Below are positions 60,527-64,000 of a stretch of DNA of 64,000 nt, one piece after another. Below the pieces are notes generated by a model. It made no database searches and was not told the DNA's origin. It worked only from the letters and a program-made list of their open reading frames with translations. The translations under genes and the position numbers were made by a program. Numbering within the stretch: position 1 is the first letter of the stretch; each line of letters begins with the position of its first letter. The stretch spans positions 1 to 64,000 of the forward strand of contig SHZY01000004.1 of assembly GCA_009692065.1 (NCBI GenBank), in the 5' to 3' direction. The DNA comes from Gemmataceae bacterium. GTDB taxonomy: Bacteria > Planctomycetota > Planctomycetia > Gemmatales > Gemmataceae.

Positions 60527-61248
60527 GTTGCGGGGCCGCCAAGGACGCCGAGGTACGCCACGACATCGGTCGGCAGCAACGTGAACGCACGTCTAACTTC
60601 GCCTTCAAAGAATCCGCCTAGCGGGACCGTGCCCAGCCCCAAACTCGCCGATAGCAAACACAGATTTTGCATGAGATGGCCCGCCTCCAGGAGCAGAAAC
60701 CGGTTGCCGCGCGGGCCGTACTTCTTGGCGATGCGGGCCCCATCGCCGACGAGCACCCAGAGCAGCACGCTCCCCTCCACGAGCGGCAGCGACGGGACGA
60801 TTGATTGCCAGTGCAATCGGTCGGCGTCCTTAGCAATCTGCGCGAGGTGATGGCCGGCGCGGTCGTAATGGTAAAGCCCGGTCGGAAGCCAGCCGGTCGC
60901 GAAGTTGACGAGGTACAATTCCAAACTCTGCAACCCGCCCGACGACGGCACCGGCCCCCGTGCCAACTCGGCGTGGACCCCGTGCGCGAACAACAACAGC
61001 CGGCTCAGCGTCTTGCGGGCCGGCAGGTCAGTCCCCAGCCGCCGCTGCGAACGCCGGGCGCGCAACACGCGATCCAGCGGCGGCCAGAGCCGGGCGCTCA
61101 CGTGAGCGAGCGGCCAGTGCGGGTAGCCTGGGTAGCTGCGTGGCTCACTCAGCGATTCAACGTGCTCGAACTGCAAGATTTGATCGCGAATCTCCGGCCA
61201 GGTCGTGCGATCGAGTTCCGTCAACCGATAGAAGGCGTCGTCGGTCAT
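60511..61248 (-). CDS. SagB/nitroreductase-family dehydrogenase
   Basis: Flavin-dependent protein of 245 residues of the SagB/nitroreductase fold. Family features: RVLRARRSQRRLGTDLPARK, LARGPVPSSGGLQSLELYLV (flavin loop), LPTGLYHYDRAGHHLAQI, GARIAKKYGPRGNRFLLLEA, GHLMQNLCLLSASLGLGTVP. SagB members oxidise azolines in peptide natural products, but others are stand-alone reductases; no YcaO or precursor gene is here, so a general oxidoreductase role is more cautious. ATG 61248 lacks a good ribosome site; ATG 61281, overlapping the upstream gene, is an alternative. The stop lies in a family B repeat. Confidence 0.85.
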   Translation of the reverse strand: MTDDAFYRLTELDRTTWPEIRDQILQFEHVESLSEPRSYPGYPHWPLAHVSARLWPPLDRVLRARRSQRRLGTDLPARKTLSRLLLFAHGVHAELARGPVPSSGGLQSLELYLVNFATGWLPTGLYHYDRAGHHLAQIAKDADRLHWQSIVPSLPLVEGSVLLWVLVGDGARIAKKYGPRGNRFLLLEAGHLMQNLCLLSASLGLGTVPLGGFFEGEVRRAFTLLPTDVVAYLGVLGGPATPLAA

Positions 61249-61252
61249 CGCG

Positions 61253-61918
61253 TCATGTTTTTTTTCGCTTGAGAGTTTCATCGCGCATCGCCTTCACCAC
61301 GGCGTGCTGCCGATCCATGATGATGTTGCGCACGATGGCATTCGAGTGGTCCTTCATCTCGATTTGCAAGGTGAAGACGAGCAGCGTCTGTTGTTTCTTG
61401 GGGCCGACGGGCGTCAGGTTCCAGCCGCCGCGGTTGACCTTGAAGGCGCCCTTGTCCTCTTCGCCCCAGTGCGTCGAGTACTCGCCATCGTCAGGCGACT
61501 CCTGGTGTGTGACCACGCTTTGGAATGGCCAATCGCCCCACAGGCGCGATTGGGCGATGCCTTCGAGCAGGATGCGGCCGTCACTCTGCCTGGTCGCTTT
61601 GACTTCACCCAGGTAAGGTAGGAACATGCAATGCGACTCGTAGTCGGTGACGACGGCATAGACATCCTTCGGCGGCGCATCGACGATGATCGCGCAGCGA
61701 ACGACCACATTGCCGTTGGGTTTTTGCAGAAGCTGGGTTACCGTTCCCGCCTCCGCATTCGCCGGGTTCTTCTCGACCGCATCGGCCCACACACCGCGCA
61801 CATAGAACACACCGGCTGCTGCCAACAGCAGCACGAGCAGGATGAGCGGGATGTAGACGCGTTTTTTCGCGCGGCGGGGCGGCGCGGCATCGGTTGGTGG
61901 CGAGGGGGAGTTTGACAT
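61253..61918 (-). CDS. Membrane-anchored SRPBCC (START-like) protein
   Basis: Protein of 221 residues with a basic N-terminus, one transmembrane helix (VYIPLILLVLLLAAAGVFYV) and an SRPBCC/polyketide-cyclase-like domain (VVVRCAIIVDAPPKDVYAVV, TDYESHCMFLPYLGEVKATR, RNIIMDRQHAVVKAMRDETL). The fold binds hydrophobic ligands. GAGGG precedes the ATG. The SagB-like gene follows closely, so the two may be expressed together. Ligand and role are not known. Confidence 0.85.
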   Translation of the reverse strand: MSNSPSPPTDAAPPRRAKKRVYIPLILLVLLLAAAGVFYVRGVWADAVEKNPANAEAGTVTQLLQKPNGNVVVRCAIIVDAPPKDVYAVVTDYESHCMFLPYLGEVKATRQSDGRILLEGIAQSRLWGDWPFQSVVTHQESPDDGEYSTHWGEEDKGAFKVNRGGWNLTPVGPKKQQTLLVFTLQIEMKDHSNAIVRNIIMDRQHAVVKAMRDETLKRKKT

Positions 61919-61962
61919 CGAAGTTGCCCTCGGTTAGCGACGCTTCATCGAAGCGTCGCCAA

Positions 61963-62505
61963 TCAACGAATTGCTGCGAACAGGAAGCCGAGGCCGACCA
62001 TGGCGACGATGCCAACGATCGAGCCCGCCACGACTCCCCCAGTGATCTTCGCCAATTGCTTGAGTTGGTACCCCTTGTCAGGGCGCGGCCAGCAGGCGAA
62101 CACGATGGCGGTGAAAAAAGCGCTTGCGAGCTGGATCAGGGGAAAAGCCATCGCGATGATGACGGCGGCGACCATCAAGTATGAGGTATTGCCCTGGGCC
62201 GCCAGGATCGCGTAAGCGAATCCTAGGAACAGCAAGAAACACAGCATCCACCAGAAGACGACGACGGCGGAGAGGCCTGGCTTCCGGACGAGCGGCATCT
62301 CCTCGCCGGTTTCCTCATCGTAATAGTAGATCATCTGCATGGCCTGGCCGCGGCCGAGCGCCGGCGCGACTGCGGCAGCCACGATGGAGCCCAGGGTGTG
62401 CAGGCAGCAGCAGCAACAGCAGGAGCAGCCACAACACATCACCGTGGTGGTTTTGCGCCGGCGTTCCGGGGCGTGCATCTTAATCGAGACCGGAGGGTTG
62501 TCCAT
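61963..62505 (-). CDS. Cys-cluster membrane protein
   Basis: Protein of 180 residues. The N-terminus has a dense cysteine cluster, VMCCGCSCCCCCCLHTLGS (residues ~22-40), encoded by a CAG-rich run, followed by an Ala-rich segment, YYYDEETGEEMPLVRKPG, and three hydrophobic segments (VVVFWWMLCFLLFLGFAYAI, YLMVAAVIIAMAFPLIQLAS, ITGGVVAGSIVGIVAMVGLG). AGGGG precedes the ATG at 62505. A similar CCCCCLH motif occurs, from memory, in other planctomycete hypothetical proteins; a metal-binding or lipid-modified cluster is possible. No family name is assigned. Confidence 0.75.
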   Translation of the reverse strand: MDNPPVSIKMHAPERRRKTTTVMCCGCSCCCCCCLHTLGSIVAAAVAPALGRGQAMQMIYYYDEETGEEMPLVRKPGLSAVVVFWWMLCFLLFLGFAYAILAAQGNTSYLMVAAVIIAMAFPLIQLASAFFTAIVFACWPRPDKGYQLKQLAKITGGVVAGSIVGIVAMVGLGFLFAAIR

Positions 62506-62526
62506 GGGATACCCCTGCTACACGAT

Positions 62527-62555
62527 CCCAGGGATTCGCTTCGCTCATCCCTGGG
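62527..62555. repeat. Family Q inverted repeat
   Basis: CCCAGGGAT (62527-62535) and ATCCCTGGG (62547-62555) with an 11-base loop, between two minus-strand genes. Its arms resemble those of family S (CCCAGGGAC). Confidence 0.8.
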
Positions 62556-62573
62556 CTTCGGTGAATGGACTGC

Positions 62574-63425
62574 TTACTTCTCGGACCCCGAGACAAATCG
62601 CTTGATACGATACTCGCCGTGGGCGCGAACCCAGGCATGGACCGCGTCGCGCATATCGTTGGGGCTGTTGATCTTCATCGGCGCCTTCCAGCCATCCTTC
62701 GCGCTGATGCCGAGCTGGAAGAATAGTTGTTGCGGATTGGTTTTGCGGAAATCGAACGGCTCCCACTTGGCATTGGCGATCGCGTTCAGGATCAGCTTGC
62801 TCTCCTCGGCGTCGATCAGTTCTTCCTTGTTCGGGAAGGGAGCTTTCTGCGTGCGATACTTGCTGATAAGGATGGAGGCGGCCAGCAGGCGTTCGTCGGC
62901 GTCCTTCGATTCCAAGACGGCCTTGGCGTTGACCATGATCGCGACCACCTTCTTGGCGGTTGCGACTTCGCTGGCAAAATCCTGTTGGGCCAAGGGAACG
63001 AAATAGCCGTAGTCGGGCGCCTGATAGAATTTTCCATTGGCATGCTTGCTAACCATGAACAACCCTTCCTGGCCGACTTCCAGTTGCGGGCCGCCGCGCC
63101 GACCGCCAATCCTCGGCTCACCCGGCTTGGGCGGAGTCACGGGAATGAAGCCGACACGCACCGTCTTTTCGACTTTCAGGCCGCGAATGATCTGGTTCAC
63201 CTTGACGACGCCGATGCGGTACTTGACCGGATCCTTGGCCTGAGGGAACGGCTTGGCATCGACGTCCATCGGTTCAAACTCGATGACTCGGCCAACGAAA
63301 ACGGCATCGGAATTGACGATGCGCACCGGCCCCGGCGACGGCGCTATCCGCAGCGCTTGCACCAATCCAACCGGCGCCATCAGGCCCGCCGCGATCAGCG
63401 TGAGTGCCAAGAGTCTCTTTCGCAT
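62574..63425 (-). CDS. Secreted protein, hypothetical
   Basis: Exported protein of 283 residues with a signal peptide (MRKRLLALTLIAAGLMAPVG...). The mature part starts with a beta-rich section like a TIMP/NTR-type OB fold seen in planctomycete proteins (SDAVFVGRVIEFEPMDVDAK, VVKVNQIIRGLKVEKTVRVG, VGQEGLFMVSKHANGKFYQA), followed by a helical half (LLAASILISKYRTQKAPFPN, DAVHAWVRAHGEYRIKRFV). No catalytic residues are evident. Start ATG 63425 is favoured over a longer frame because it gives the signal peptide. Confidence 0.75.
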   Translation of the reverse strand: MRKRLLALTLIAAGLMAPVGLVQALRIAPSPGPVRIVNSDAVFVGRVIEFEPMDVDAKPFPQAKDPVKYRIGVVKVNQIIRGLKVEKTVRVGFIPVTPPKPGEPRIGGRRGGPQLEVGQEGLFMVSKHANGKFYQAPDYGYFVPLAQQDFASEVATAKKVVAIMVNAKAVLESKDADERLLAASILISKYRTQKAPFPNKEELIDAEESKLILNAIANAKWEPFDFRKTNPQQLFFQLGISAKDGWKAPMKINSPNDMRDAVHAWVRAHGEYRIKRFVSGSEK

Positions 63426-63522
63426 TTCAGGTATCTCCACGAGATTTGAGAGAGGAATTACACCATAGATTAGACGAAGCAACCCGGCTTTGGAAGGGCC
63501 AGATTCCGTGGATTTGTTTCAT

Positions 63523-63981
63523 TTACTTGGTGCGCTTCAGCGTGAACAGATAGAGGTCCGACTTGTCCGGCGCCGCGAATTGCTTGGGGCGGTCCTTCGA
63601 TTTTGGGTCATCCGGCTGGCACCAGCGCAGCGTCTCGCCCTGGATCTCGTAGATGCCGGGACTGATAACGCCCTTGTGCTCGCCGTCGAGGGCCGTCAGA
63701 TCGATCTCGGCTGGTTTCTTCTTCGGGTCGATCTTGAACGAGAAGGTCCGCTTCTCGAATTCCGCCAACTTGTCGTTGGGCGGCAGGATGGCCAGCTTGT
63801 CCTTGTCGAAGACGAACTTGGTGCCCTGGATCACCTTGAGATCGACCTTTTTGCCGGACACGGTCAGGTCGGTGACTTCCCAGGTCCCTTGCAATTTCTT
63901 GGCGTCGTCGGCGCCGCCGGCGGCACGGCAGCAGGCAAGGACGATGACGGCGAAGGCGACGAAATAGGAAATTTTTCGCAT
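63523..63981 (-). CDS. TIGR03067 domain secreted protein
   Basis: Exported protein of 152 residues with the TIGR03067 domain, a family almost limited to planctomycetes and especially frequent in Gemmata relatives. Signal peptide MRKISYFVAFAVIVLACCRA; the domain begins KLQGTWEVTDLTVSGKKVDL and holds FSFKIDPKKKPAEIDLTALD, GEHKGVISPGIYEIQGETL and the tail LYLFTLKRTK. Function unknown. A second ATG 9 bases upstream (63990) would add three residues. The gene lies at the end of the window, so its upstream neighbour is unseen. Confidence 0.88.
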   Translation of the reverse strand: MRKISYFVAFAVIVLACCRAAGGADDAKKLQGTWEVTDLTVSGKKVDLKVIQGTKFVFDKDKLAILPPNDKLAEFEKRTFSFKIDPKKKPAEIDLTALDGEHKGVISPGIYEIQGETLRWCQPDDPKSKDRPKQFAAPDKSDLYLFTLKRTK

Positions 63982-64000
63982 TGTGAACATCCGTGGTATT

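Noticed and set aside
60511..61248. SagB-like gene as part of a peptide natural product cluster
   Set aside because: No YcaO cyclase, precursor peptide or exporter lies nearby; neighbours are rpsB and an SRPBCC membrane protein.

Overview
The window is GC-rich chromosomal DNA from a member of the Planctomycetota, most likely a Gemmataceae/Gemmatales relative. The evidence is the gene content: two DUF1501 proteins with Tat signals, two PSD1/DUF1549/DUF1553 cytochrome-type proteins plus a third reduced to its C-terminus, a ThuA-like protein, a TIGR03067 protein, a PQQ-like beta-propeller secreted protein, and many secreted or lipid-anchored proteins of unknown role. I see no phage, transposase, CRISPR array, rRNA or tRNA.

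Layout. 0.3-10.3 kb: ThuA gene, PSD1 remnant, frameshifted leucine-rich-repeat-like gene, DUF1501 gene, HicAB toxin-antitoxin pair, then a minus-strand PSD1 / DUF1501 / PSCyt1-PSD1 set. 10.7-17.2 kb: PQQ-propeller protein, Spy-like protein, GNAT acetyltransferase, zinc metallopeptidase, then phenylalanine hydroxylase and 4-hydroxyphenylpyruvate dioxygenase (Phe to Tyr, and the homogentisate-forming step). 17.2-24.6 kb: NadB, a large DUF4175-like membrane protein, NikR, a NagB-like isomerase, a secreted protein. 24.8-29.4 kb: SucC, CbiE/CbiT fusion, DUF2752, small membrane protein, Nif3-like protein. 29.8-38.7 kb: sugar-nucleotide epimerase with a double glycosyltransferase, JAMM peptidase, HTH-PTS IIA fusion, nucleotidyltransferase, acyl-CoA mutase large subunit. 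39-49.7 kb: HEAT protein, site-2-type protease, FAD/Fe-S oxidoreductase, Mfd, lipid-anchored PpiC, coiled-coil lipoprotein. 50.4-58.4 kb: BatD-like and DUF58 proteins, glycerol kinase, membrane protein, MFS transporter, alpha/beta hydrolase, acyl-ACP desaturase. 58.5-64 kb: tsf, rpsB and five more minus-strand genes. SucC, the CbiE/CbiT protein and the mutase connect by pathway (cobalamin synthesis, B12-dependent acyl-CoA isomerisation, succinyl-CoA), though they are not one operon.

The most striking signal is not a gene. The window carries at least sixteen families of short inverted or tandem repeats, most between genes or at gene ends, including nested compound palindromes. Several sit inside reading frames without breaking them: an 8-base tandem repeat in mfd, in a glycosyltransferase and as a ThuA signal peptide; a perfect 58-base palindrome in an FAD oxidase; a 30-base palindromic unit in a GNAT gene, with an exact inverted copy in an intergenic gap; a 28-base palindrome in a DUF1501 gene, with an exact inverted copy in another gap. 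The families found inside genes are mostly free of stop codons in every frame, whereas the families with stops stay between genes. The nearest concept I know is the protein-coding Rickettsia palindromic elements; I do not know of a named system like this in Planctomycetota.

Starts were chosen by ribosome-binding site, signal peptide and family alignment from memory. No database search was possible, so all family names are recognition calls.
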